DNA of 64,000 nt from Triticum aestivum (Eukaryota; Streptophyta; Magnoliopsida; Poales; Poaceae). This document shows, piece by piece, positions 22,101 through 32,156 of this stretch (positions within the stretch are counted from its first letter, which is position 1; every line of letters starts with the position of its first letter). The stretch lies in assembly GCF_018294505.1 (NCBI RefSeq), contig NC_057807.1:264721306-264785305 (forward strand), given 5' to 3'. The translations under genes were made by a program, and so were the position numbers. The notes beneath the pieces were generated by a model that was given only the letters and a program-made list of their open reading frames with translations, was not told the origin of the DNA and did no database searches.

Positions 22101-24827
22101 TGTAGCGACCAGACCTCAAACAGTCTAATCTCTGTGCATCAGTGTCATCCCTGGATCGGTAATGCTGACACGCACAGTACTTGAGGATTTTTAACAGAGT
22201 AGCAATCACACACTTATTACATCAAATGTCTCAAAAGAGAACTTATTACAATAATATGGCTTAAGGCCATCTAAAACGATAACAGTGGAAGGCTTGGAAG
22301 ATAAAGTGAGTCCATCAACTCCAATGGCATCACTGAGTGAAAGACAACGACCTATGGCACCTTACTCGTTGTCTGAAAAGTCTGCAACATGAATGTTGCA
22401 GCCCGAAACGGGTCAGCACATGGAATATGCTGGCAGTTTAACACATAGAGCGTAATGAACAGAATAAATGCTATCACTACATGCATATATGGCTGGTGGA
22501 AAGCTCTATAGTTACAGTTTTGCATAAAGCCGATTTTTTCCTACAACAAAGGAATAAATTTTATTTAGCTATCATGGTGGTTGTTAAACATTGAGAAGGT
22601 TCCTCCAACTCAATCCCAATTAAGCATCATCATTGACCCAATCAAATTATATTTAGAGTGATGAGATCAACATGATAATTCAAGGACTAGATACTCAAAA
22701 CGTCCATAACCGGGGACACGGCTAACCATGATTAGTTTGTACACTCTGCAGAGGTTTGCGCACTTTTCCCCACAAGACTCGAATACATCCATGACCGGAG
22801 AATCGAGACACAGTCTTTCTGAAACAATAACTCTTTACTCTGGGTGGACAGTTACACCTACTTTCCCCTACATCTGCTAGCCCACCACTGAAAGAGGTCT
22901 TGCATCATACTCAACTATGCTAGAGCCCATAATAGCTTGTGGCTGCACACAGAAGTTTCTAGCGAGAATAATCTTATGATCCCTTTGAGCCTAGGTGGCG
23001 GAACGTAGCATGATCACATGGGTACTCCGGGATATCCTAGGACAACACTGGATTCTCCAGGTGCCCTGACAACCACTAGGTACTCCAGGGTGCCTCAAGC
23101 AATCCACCTAGATGTGTATTAAAGTAGCCACCTTAAGTTAACCATTAATAACAACTCTCACATCTGTCATGAATCACTCGAACCAAACCACATCTACAAG
23201 CATAGCATAGCAATATAAGCAACGTAGAAGTAACTCCCAAAGGTTTGGTAGTAAACATGGCAATAGGTTCTACCTCATCATCTACTTCCCAGAACCCACA
23301 TGTTAAACAGATCCTATCCATGCAATTGTTTGAGGATTGATCTAATGTAATAAAATTGGGTAGTAAAGAGGTATGATCAAAGTGTTACTTGCCTTGCTGA
23401 TGATCCGTGAAACCTAGTGACTCGTAGTAGCACGCTTCGCACTCCGGGTACTCTATCGCAATCAAACAAGCATACAATAAGCACTCAACTAGAAGCACGG
23501 GTAAAACTCAAATAAGAGATCTAACGAGAAAGTTTAACATAAGAACTCCGGTTTGCAAAAAGAATCAAATCAAACGAAGCAACGAAACTCAAACTGCGAA
23601 AGAAACAAGATCCGTTTACTAATCTGGACTAAAGTCAAATTTTACAGTACCAAAATCTTGCGCAAGTTTATTAAACAGAAAGAGGGCTTCGAGACGAAGA
23701 TCTAGGCACTTGAACCGCCTGATTCCGATAAACGAGCGAAAAGATAAACTAAAACGAAAATCAGGGCAGAAATCGCGATCGAAAATAATCGCGGAAAAAC
23801 CCTGGAAAAGGAAAAACTGACGAACAGGCTAACAAACAAACGTTCGCTGTCTGAGGCTAACGGGTGAACACCGTTCATTAAAATGAACGTACGGACGAAC
23901 GTCTGCTATTTAGGTAAACCGAGAAAACCGAACCGATGTAATCTAAAAAAATAAACCTAGGTTTCAAAAAAACGAGTCGGCGGCGACGGCGGTTTCTACC
24001 TCCGGCGAGGCGGGGCAGATCCGGCAGGGCTCGGCTTGGCGGCGGGGCAGCGAGGGGGCGACGGCGATGTCGGGCGGCGGCGGCGGCAACGGCGGCGTGC
24101 GGCGGCGGCTGCGGGTGCGGGACGGCGCGGTGGTGGGTGGTGGTGAGGCGGCGGGGGCGGCAGTATATATAGGAGGCGGGGTGGGGCGTGGCCGGCTTGG
24201 GCAAGGGGCGACGGCAGCGTCGGCTCGGGGTCGGACTCCCCGAGTCTGGCGGCGACACGGCGGGGCGAGGCGGCGGTGCTGGCGAGGCCGGCCCGGCTCG
24301 GCTGGGCCGCTGGCCCAGTCGAGCGTGTGAACACCTTTTTTAATAAATTCCGCCTAAACTAAACAAATCCTAGAAAATAAAATAAAAATCTAGAAATTCC
24401 AAAACAAATTTTCGCCGTCTAAATAAAATATTTAGAACAAGATGAACATTTTCTTGGCTTAAAAATGCAAACTTGAAAACGTGCAATTTTTCTAATTCAA
24501 ATAAAATTGCAATAAAATCCAAATAAAACTATTTATTTGATTTTAATATTTTTCCTCTAATATTTCATTTATTTTGGAGAAGTCATATTATCTCCTCTCA
24601 TATATTTTTATTTTAGAAAAATTAGGAAAGAAAAATAATTAAAAGCAAATGATCCTCTTTTCAAAATTCGAGAAAACTCAAATATGAAAATAATGAAATC
24701 CCCAACTCTCTCCGTGGGTCCTTGAGTTGCGTAGAATTTCTAGGATCAACCAAAAAATGCAATAAAATATGATATGCAATGATGATCTAATGTATAACAT
24801 TCCAAATTGGAAATTTCGGATGTTACA
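22101..24827 (-). mobile_element. 5' LTR of element H
   Basis: 2727 bp, TGTAGCGACC…ATGTTACA on the plus strand, flanked on the right by ACCAC (24828-24832) and then element A integrase sequence. It differs from the 3' LTR by scattered substitutions and short indels, including extra sequence near 23246-23290. Confidence 0.92.
24164..24171 (-). promoter_or_regulatory. TATA box in element H 5' LTR
   Basis: TATATATA inside the GC-rich block, minus-strand orientation, matching 15681-15688 in the other LTR. It is the likely promoter for H transcription. Confidence 0.6.
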
Positions 24828-24832
24828 ACCAC

Positions 24833-25336
24833 CTTTGGATTTGTGCCTTCGGAGTTGTTGATTTTTATGGCACTAGAAGATAGACCTCCTCGATGATGTA
24901 AGGGCCTTCCCATTTAGAGAGAAGCTTCCCTGCAAAAAATCTTGTATAAAAAAACACGATCACCGACATTAAACTCACGCTTTTGTATCCTTTTATCATG
25001 CCATCTTTTAACTTTTTCTCTAAACAACTTGGCATTCTCATAGGCTTGGGTTCTCCATTCATCAAGTGAGCTAATGTCAACTAACATCTTCTCACCGGCA
25101 AGTTTGAAATCATAATTGAGCTCTTTAATAGCCCAATATGCCTTATGTTCTAGTTCAAGAGGTAAATGACATGCTTTTCCATAAACCATTTTATACGGAG
25201 ACATACCCATAGGATTCTTATAAGCAGTTCTATAAGCCCATAATGCATCATCAAGTTTCTTAGACCAATTCTTTCTAGATCTATTAATAGTCTTTTGCAA
25301 AATTAATTCAAGCTCTCTATTGCTCAATTCTACTTG
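24833..25336 (-). pseudogene. Element A integrase, middle segment between insertions H and B
   Basis: The frame on the minus strand reads …VELSNRELE… through KNWSKKLDDALWAYRTAYKNP…YKMVYGKACHLP… to …WEGPYIIEEVYL…, with a frameshift and a short gap near 24945. This is the part of the Athila integrase after the HPQSSG motif, containing the third catalytic acidic residue region. It joins to 58453 across element B and to 13606 across element H. The ACCAC at 25337-25341 is B's target-site copy. Confidence 0.88.
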
Positions 25337-25341
25337 ACCAC

Positions 25342-26890
25342 TGATACGTCTCCAACGTATCTATAATTTTTTATTGTTCCATGCTATTATATTACCTGTT
25401 TTGGATGTTTAATGGGCTTTACTAAGCACTTTATATTATTTTTGGGACTAACCTATTAACTGGAGGCCCAGCCCATTGCTGTTTTTTGCCTTTCAGTGTT
25501 TCGCAGAAAAGGAATATCAAACGGAGTCCAAACGGAATGAAACCTTCGGGAGAGTTATTTTTGGAACAAACACAATCCAGGAGACTTGGAGTGGACATCA
25601 AGAAAGAAACAAGGCGGCCACGAGGCAGGGAGGTGCGCCCCCACCCTCGTGGGCCCCTCGTGGCTCCCCTGACCGACTTCCTTCGCCTATATATACTCTT
25701 ATAACCTGAAAACATCCAGGGGCACCATGAAACCCTATTTCCACCACCGCAACCTTCTGTACCCGTGAGATCCCATCTTGGGGCCTTTTCCGGTGCTCCG
25801 TCGGATGGGGAATCGATCACGGAGGGCTTCTACATCAATACCATAGCCTCTCCGATGAAGTGTCAGTAGTTTATCACAGACCTTCGGGTCCATAGTTATT
25901 AGCTAGATAGCTTCTTCTCTATCTTTGAATCTCAATACATAGTTCTCCTCGATCTTCTTTGAGATCTATTCGATGTAACTCTTTTTGCGGTGTGTTTGTC
26001 GAGATCCGATGAATTGTGGGTTTATGATCAAGATTATCTATGAGAAATATTTGAATCTCCTCTGAATTATTTTATGTATGATTTGTTATCTTTGCAAGTC
26101 TCTTCGAATTATTAGTTTAGTTTGGCCTACTAGATTGACCTTTCTTGCAATGGGAGTAGTGCTTCGCTTTGGGTTCAATCTTGCGATGTCCTTTCCCAGT
26201 GACAGAAAGGGCAGCAAGGCACATATTGTATTGTTGCCATCGAGGATAAAAAGATGGGGTTTATATCATATTTCTTGATATTATCCCTCTACATCATGTC
26301 ATCTTGCCTAATGCGTTACTCTGTTCTTATGAACTTAATACTCTAGATCCATGCTGGATAGCGGTCGATGTGTGGAGTAATAGTAGTAGATGCAGAATCG
26401 TTTCGATCTACTTGTCGTGGACGTGATGCCTATATACATGATCATGCCTAGATATTCTCATAACTATGCACTTTTATATCAATTGCTCGATAGTAATTTG
26501 TTCACCCACCGTAATACTTATGCTATCTTGAGAGAAGCCACTAGTGAAACCTATGGCCACCGGGTCTATTTTCCATCATATAAGTTTCCGATCTCTTTTA
26601 TTTTGCAATCTTTACTTTCCAATCTATATCATAAAAATATCAAAAATATTTATCTTATTATTATCTCTATTAGATCTCACTTTTGCAAGTGGCTGTGAAG
26701 GGATTGACAACCCCTTTATCGCGTTGGTTGCAAGGTTCTTATTTGTTTGTGTAGGTATGAGGGATTTGCTTGTAGCCTCCTACTGGATTGATACCTTGGT
26801 TCTCAAAAACCGAGGGAAATACTTACGCTACTTTGCTGCATCACCCTTTCCTCTTCAAGGGAAAACCAACGCAGAGCTTAAGAGGTAGAA
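25342..26890 (+). mobile_element. 5' LTR of element B
   Basis: 1549 bp. It contains a GC-rich hairpin at about 25616-25670 followed by TATATATA at 25688-25695. The terminal CA reads AA through one substitution compared with the 3' copy. Confidence 0.9.
25688..25695 (+). promoter_or_regulatory. TATA box of element B 5' LTR
   Basis: TATATATA about 20 bp downstream of a GC-rich hairpin with GCCACGAGG / CCTCGTGGC arms. The same arrangement is at 57246-57253 in the 3' LTR and, on the other strand, in the solo LTR. Confidence 0.65.
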
Positions 26891-26901
26891 AGAAGGATTT
26901 C

Positions 26902-26919
26902 TAGCGCCGTTGCCGGGGA
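26902..26919 (+). other. primer-binding site of element B
   Basis: TAGCGCCGTTGCCGGGGA matches the complement of the 3' end of tRNA-Asp (TGGCGCCGTTGCCGGGGA) except for one base. Asp-tRNA priming is typical of the Athila lineage. Confidence 0.85.
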
Positions 26920-27094
26920 GGTCTACGCACAAGTCAAGACATACCAAGTGACCATCACAAACTCTTATCCCTCGCATTACATTATTTGCCATTTTCCTCT
27001 TATTTTCCTCTCCCCCACTTCACCCTTGCCGTTTTATTCGCCCTCTTCTTCCCATTCACCTCTTTTTTGCTTGCTTCTTGTATTTGCTGCCACT

Positions 27095-27937
27095 ATGTCT
27101 TTAACTGGGGAGGTTATCATTTATAAGGACAATAGTAATAACATGGGAAACTTTGATGCTTTTGATGATCCTGTTGAAGAACCCACCATCTTACATACTA
27201 AAAAGTTTCGAATCAGTAGTGGTAATATTATTGGAAAAGGGGTTATTCAAGATTTCTTTACTTGTGTTGGTGCTTTGCCCGCTATTGGTGGATCTATTCT
27301 TCGTCGAGCTAGTAGTCTTGTGGATTCTATATCCTTGCTTATAGTTGAACTTGAAAGACATTTTATGCATATGCATCCTTGCATACAAAGGATTTTCCTA
27401 GAATTTTCCAATATTGAGCATTCTTCTGTTAAGCGTGCAGCTACTATCTTTTTGGCACATGAGTTCAGATTTATAATGAAAGAAGCTAAAGAAATTTTTG
27501 TGCACTATAGGGTGGATGGTGGTCGTCCTCCCATAGAGGCAATCCTATTTAATCAAGAGGATATAATGCATTTACAATCTTTAGATCATGTTGCTTATAA
27601 TGAAAACCTTAGAAAAAAGGTCCCTACCGATGTTCTAGTTGATAGAATCTCTAAACTTAATGATGATTTTGCTATTCAAAACAATGGGTTAGGATTTTCT
27701 CTTGAGCAAAGGCTCATGAATTTTTGCCAAAAGAATGCTTATAATGATGAATTGGTTGTGCAATATGAAGGGCCAAAGGAGGAACCCATACCTCCCGAGC
27801 TTGATCTTGGGGACTTCTGTCCCATTAAATTTAGCCCTTTTGATTACTTTTGCTTGCCACAAAGAAAACTTGCTGCTGAACATAGGGAATATGAGATGAG
27901 TTTTCGTGATTTACCTTATCATTATGGCAATACTTAG
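27095..27937 (+). CDS. orphan ORF of element B, unknown function
   Basis: 280 codons from ATG 27095 (MSLTGEVIIYKDNSNN…), intact to TAG. The frame is open further upstream, but this ATG is the one followed by sequence that looks protein-like. I see no gag zinc knuckle, protease, RT or integrase motif, no signal peptide and no membrane segment. There is a mixed alpha-helical-looking middle (…HPCIQRIFLEFSNIEHSS…AATIFLAHEFRFIMKEAKEIF…) and an acidic, proline-containing C-terminal part. It sits directly after the PBS where gag would normally be, so it may replace gag, but that is inference. Element C has an unrelated ORF in the same place. Confidence 0.7.
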   Translation: MSLTGEVIIYKDNSNNMGNFDAFDDPVEEPTILHTKKFRISSGNIIGKGVIQDFFTCVGALPAIGGSILRRASSLVDSISLLIVELERHFMHMHPCIQRIFLEFSNIEHSSVKRAATIFLAHEFRFIMKEAKEIFVHYRVDGGRPPIEAILFNQEDIMHLQSLDHVAYNENLRKKVPTDVLVDRISKLNDDFAIQNNGLGFSLEQRLMNFCQKNAYNDELVVQYEGPKEEPIPPELDLGDFCPIKFSPFDYFCLPQRKLAAEHREYEMSFRDLPYHYGNT

Positions 27938-30480
27938 AACTATTCTCGCTTTTATGCCTAGCTAGGGGCGTTATACGATAGCGCTTGTTGGGAGGCAACC
28001 CAATTTTATTTTTGTTTCTTGTTTTTGTTCCTGTTTAGTAATAAATAATTCATCTAGCCTCTGTTTATATGTGGTTTTATGTTTTATTTAGTGTTTGTGC
28101 CAAGTAGAACCTATAGGATCATGTTGGGTGATAGTTAATGTGATCTTGCTGAAAAATAGAAACTTCTACACGCACGAGAATAATTTTAATAAATCACAGA
28201 AATGTTATTTTCAGTTGATTCTTTTTGCAGAAGATTAATAGACAAATTTCCTAGGACTTCCTATTTTGGTAGAATTTATAAGGTTCCAGAATTATTCGAA
28301 AGTTGCAGATTACTACAGACTGTTCTATTTTTGACAGATTCTATTTTTCGTGTGTTGTTTGCTTATTTTGATGAATCTATGGCTAGTATCGGGGGGTATG
28401 AACCATAGAGAAGTTGGAATACAGTAGGTTTAACACCAATATAAATAAAGAATGAGTTCATTACATTACCTTAAAGCGGTGGTTTGCTTTCTTGCACTAA
28501 CGGAGCTTACGAGTTTTCTGTTCAGTTTTGCGTTGTGAAGTTTTCAAGTTTTGGGTAAAGATTTGATGGATTATGGAATAAGGAGTGGCAATAGCCTAAG
28601 ATTGGGATGCCCAAGGCACCCCAAGGTAAAATTCAAGGACAACCAAAAGCCTAAGCTTGGGGATGCCCCGGAAGGCATCCCCTCTTTCGTCTTCGTCTAT
28701 CGGTAACTTTACTTGATGCTATATTTTTATTCACCACATGATATGTGTTTTGCTTGGAGCGTCTTGTATGATATGAGTCTTTGATTTTTCGTTTACCACA
28801 ATCATCCTTGCTGTACACACCTTTTGGGAGAGACACACATGAATTGGAATTTATTAGAATACTCTATGTGCTTCACTTATATCTTTTGAGCTAGATAATT
28901 TAGCTCTAGTGCTTCACTTATATCTTTTTAGAGCGCGGTGGTGGTTTTATTTTGTAGAAATTATTGATCTCTCATGCTTCACTTATATTATTTTGAGAGT
29001 TTTTTAAAACAGCGTGGTATTTGCTTTGGTTATAAAAAATTCCTAAATATGATGGGCATCCAAGTTGGGTATAATAAAAACTATCATATAGAGTGCATTG
29101 AACACTATGATCAATTTGATACTTGATAATTGTTTTGAGATATAAAGGTGGTAATGTTAGAGTCATGCTAGTTGGGTAATTATGAAATTGAGAAATACTT
29201 GTGTTAAAGTTGGCAAGTCCCGTAGCATGCACGTATGGTAAAAGTTGTGTGACAATTTTGAAGCATGGGGTGTTCTTTTGATTGCCTTCCTTATGAGTGG
29301 AGGTCGGGATCGCGCCATGGTTAACTCCTACCAACCCTTCCCCTAGGAGCATGCGTAGTAGTACTTTGCAATAAGTATATGAGTTCTTTATGACTAATGT
29401 GAGTCCATGTATTATACGCACTCTTACCCTTCCATCATTGCTAGCCTCTACGGTACCGTGCATTGCCCTTTCTCACCTTGAGAGTTGGTGCAAACTTCGC
29501 CGGTGCATCCAAACCCCGTGATACGATATGCTCTATCACACATAAACCTCCTTATATCTTCCTCAAAACAGCCACCATACCAACCTATTATGGCATTTCC
29601 ATAGCCATTCCGAGATATATTGCCATGCAACTTTCCACCGTTCCTTTTATTATGACACGCTCCATCATTGTCATATTGCTTTTGTATGATCATGTAGTTG
29701 ACATCGTATTTGTGGCAAGGCCACATTGATAATTCTTTCATACATGTTGATCTTGATTCATTGCATATCCCGGTACACCATCGGAGGCATTCACATAGAG
29801 TCATATTTTGTTCTAATTATTGAGTTGTAATTCTTGAGTCGTAAATAAACAAGTGTGATGATCTCCATTATTAGAGCATTGTCCCAAGTGAAGAAAGGAT
29901 GATGGAGACTATGATTCCCCCACAAGTCGGGATGAGACTCTGGACTTTATGAAAAAGAAAAAGGCCAAAGAGGCCCACCAAAAAAAGGAAGAAAAAAAAG
30001 AAAAAAATGATGAGAGAAAAAGAGAGAAGGGACAATGTTAATATCCTTTTTCCACACTTGTGCTTCAAAGTAGCACCATGATCTTCATGATAGAGAGTCT
30101 CTTATGTTGTCACTTTCATATACTAGTGGGAATTTTTCATTATAGAACTTGGCTTGTATATTCCAATGATGGGCTTCCTCAAAATGCCCAAGGTCTTCGT
30201 GAGCAAGCGAGTTGGATGCACACCCACTTAGTTTCTTTTGTTGAGCTTTCATACATTTATAGCTCTAGTGCATCCATTGCATTGCAATCCCTACTCCTCG
30301 CATTGACATCAATTGATGGCATCTCCATAGCCCGTTGATTAGCCGCATCAATGTGAGACTTTCTCCTTTTTTGTCTTCTCCACACAACCTCCATCATTAT
30401 ATTCTATTTCACCTATGTCCATGGCTCACGCTCATGTATTGCGTGAAAGTTGAAAAGGTTTGAGAACGTCAAAAGTATGA
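27938..30480 (+). mobile_element. non-coding internal domain of element B (left part)
   Basis: About 2.5 kb without a credible coding frame. It contains the hairpin and PPT-like motif at 28652-28682 and an A-rich purine stretch at 29950-30020. From about 29610 to 30262 it is the reverse complement of element C sequence at 30478-31123. The last recognisable B bases are …AAAAGTATGAAAC, where truncated C begins. Confidence 0.8.
28652..28682 (+). repeat. internal PPT-like motif overlapping a perfect hairpin (element B)
   Basis: TAAGCTTGGGGATGC (28652-28666) matches B's true PPT TAAGCTTGGGAATGC (56878-56892) at 14 of 15 bases. It overlaps a perfect 9-bp hairpin: GGGGATGCC (28659-28667), loop CCGGAA, GGCATCCCC (28674-28682). 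A weaker copy of the purine motif lies about 55 bp upstream. Confidence 0.85.
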
Positions 30481-31123
30481 AACGGATGCACTAGAGATAT
30501 AAGTGTATGAAAGCTCAAACTGGAAACTAAGTGGGTGTGCATCCAGCTTGCTTGCTCATAAAGATCTCGGGCATTTGAGGAAGCCCATCATCAGAATATA
30601 CAAGCCAAGTTCTATAATGAAAATTCCCACTAGTATATGAAAGTGATAACTCAAGAGACTCTCTATATGAAGAACATGGTGCTACTTTGAAGCACAAGTG
30701 TGGTAAAAGGATAGTAACGTTGCCCCCCTTTTTTGCGGGCTTCTTTGGCACCCTTTTTTTTCTTGGGGCAATGCTCTAATAATGATGATCATCACACTTT
30801 TATTTACTTACAACTCAATATTACAACTACATACTAGAACAAAGATATGACTCTATATGAATGCCTCCGGCAGTGTACCGGGATGTGCAATGATCTAGCG
30901 TAGCAATGACATCAAAAAACGGGCAAGCCATGAAAACATCATGCTAGCTATCTTACGATCATGCAAAGCAATATGACAATAAATGCTCAAGTGTATATGA
31001 TGATGATGAAAGTTGAATGGCAATATATCTCGGAATGGCTATGAAAATGCCATGATAGGTAGGTATGGTGGCTGTTTTGAGGAAGATATAAGGAGGCTTA
31101 TGTGTGATAGAGCGTATCGTATC
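29610..31123. repeat. large inverted repeat at the B/C junction
   Basis: The left arm (about 29610-30262, element B) and the right arm (about 30478-31123, element C) are reverse complements of roughly 90% identity over the stretches I aligned by eye, with a ~215-bp spacer. The C arm has an internal deletion opposite the A-rich stretch of B. It arose because C, a relative of B with the same internal domain, lies in the opposite orientation and lost its 3' end. Confidence 0.85.
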
Positions 31124-31128
31124 ACGGG
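30481..31128 (-). mobile_element. element C internal domain, fragment left of D
   Basis: Non-coding. It is the reverse complement of B sequence (about 29610-30262) and ends at ACGGG (31124-31128), D's target-site copy. The sequence resumes at 39650 with the other ACGGG. Confidence 0.85.
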
Positions 31129-31611
31129 TGTCGGTGTCAAAACCGGCGGATCTCGGGTATGGGGTCCCGAACTGTGCGTCTAGGCGGATGGTAACAGGAG
31201 ACAAGGGACACGATGTTTTTACCCAGGTTCGGGCCCTCTCGATGGAGGTAAAACCCTACTCCTGCTTGATTGATATTGATGATATGGGTAGTACAAGAGT
31301 GGATCTACCACGAGATCAAGGAGGCTAAACCCTAGAAGCTAGCCTATGGTATGATTGTTGTGATGGTTGTTGTGTCCTACGGACTAAAGCCCTCCGGTTT
31401 ATATAGACACCAGAGAGGGCTAGAGTTACACAGAGTCGGTTACAATGGTAGGAGATCTACATATCCGTATCGCCAAGCTTGCCTTCCACGCCAAGGAAAG
31501 TCCCATCCGGACACGGGACGGAGTCTTCAATCTTGTATCTTCGTAGTCTTGGAGTCCGGCGGACGATGATAGTCCGGCTGTCCGGACACCCCCTAGTCCA
31601 GGACTCCCTCA
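31129..31611 (-). mobile_element. 3' LTR of element D
   Basis: 483 bp, TGTCGGTGTC…CTCCCTCA on the plus strand. A minus-strand TATA (TATATAAA) lies at 31398-31405. The partner LTR is at 39168-39649. Confidence 0.95.
31398..31405 (-). promoter_or_regulatory. TATA box in element D 3' LTR
   Basis: TATATAAA read on the minus strand, within the 483-bp LTR. The same signal in the 5' LTR (39436-39443) is the expected promoter of gag. Confidence 0.6.
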
Positions 31612-31621
31612 GTAGCCCCTG
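31612..31621 (-). other. polypurine tract of element D
   Basis: CAGGGGCTAC on the minus strand directly abuts the 3' LTR (TGAGGGAG…). It is short and partly purine, but in the correct place. Confidence 0.6.
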
Positions 31622-32044
31622 AACCTGGCTTCAATGACGATAAGTCCGGCGGGCATAATGTTCGGCATTGCAAGGCGGGTTCCTCCTCCGAATAATCCAT
31701 AGAAGATTGTGAACACCAGAATAGTGTCCGGCTCTGCAAAATAAATTCCACATTCCACCGTAGAGAGAATAATATGTACACAAGTTCAATCTGCTGACGT
31801 ATTATGTAGCATAACGTCACGCCACTACCAAGCCTTTACTTGAATTGTTTTTTATTATACCACCTCAGCGCGTTTAGCGAAGTGGTTTCCTTGGCACGTC
31901 TTGTCGAAGCAGAGATCGTGTTCCCCTCATTCCGGGATTCTCATCAATACGGACGTGGGTAACCCAACCGCGCCCGTCGCCACGCCCCCTCTATCGAAGG
32001 CGAGTCCCGAACGGTCACGGAGATGGCTCTTGGTATTCTTCCTC

Positions 32045-32052
32045 TTTATAAC
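32045..32052 (+). promoter_or_regulatory. TATA-like box of the antisense gene in D
   Basis: TTTATAAC on the plus strand, about 105 bp upstream of the ATG at 32157. The antisense gene of element E has a comparable box upstream of its ATG (51834-51841), which suggests a promoter separate from the LTR. Confidence 0.5.
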
Positions 32053-32156
32053 AGGACCAAGGCTCGTTTCTTTTCTTCAATCCTCCATCGAATCTTCTCC
32101 TTGCCCCGAGTTCCAACACCCAGAGCCCCAGATTCGAGCGCCTCGGACCTTCAACA

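Larger units (their letters stand above)
13612..24827 (-). mobile_element. Element H: chromodomain Ty3/gypsy element (Tekay/Del type)
   Basis: It is bounded by ACCAC duplications (13607-13611, 24828-24832) and by 2.73-kb LTRs that on the plus strand start TGTAGCGACC and end ATGTTACA. In element orientation the order is 5' LTR, iMet PBS, accessory ORF, gag-protease, RT, RNase H, integrase with C-terminal chromodomain, a misplaced 330-bp host fragment, and 3' LTR. The first ~99 bp of the LTRs differ at 4 sites. The polyprotein is broken by two frameshifts and two nonsense codons. The chromodomain and PBS place it among chromoviruses; the lineage name is inferred from those features. Confidence 0.9.
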
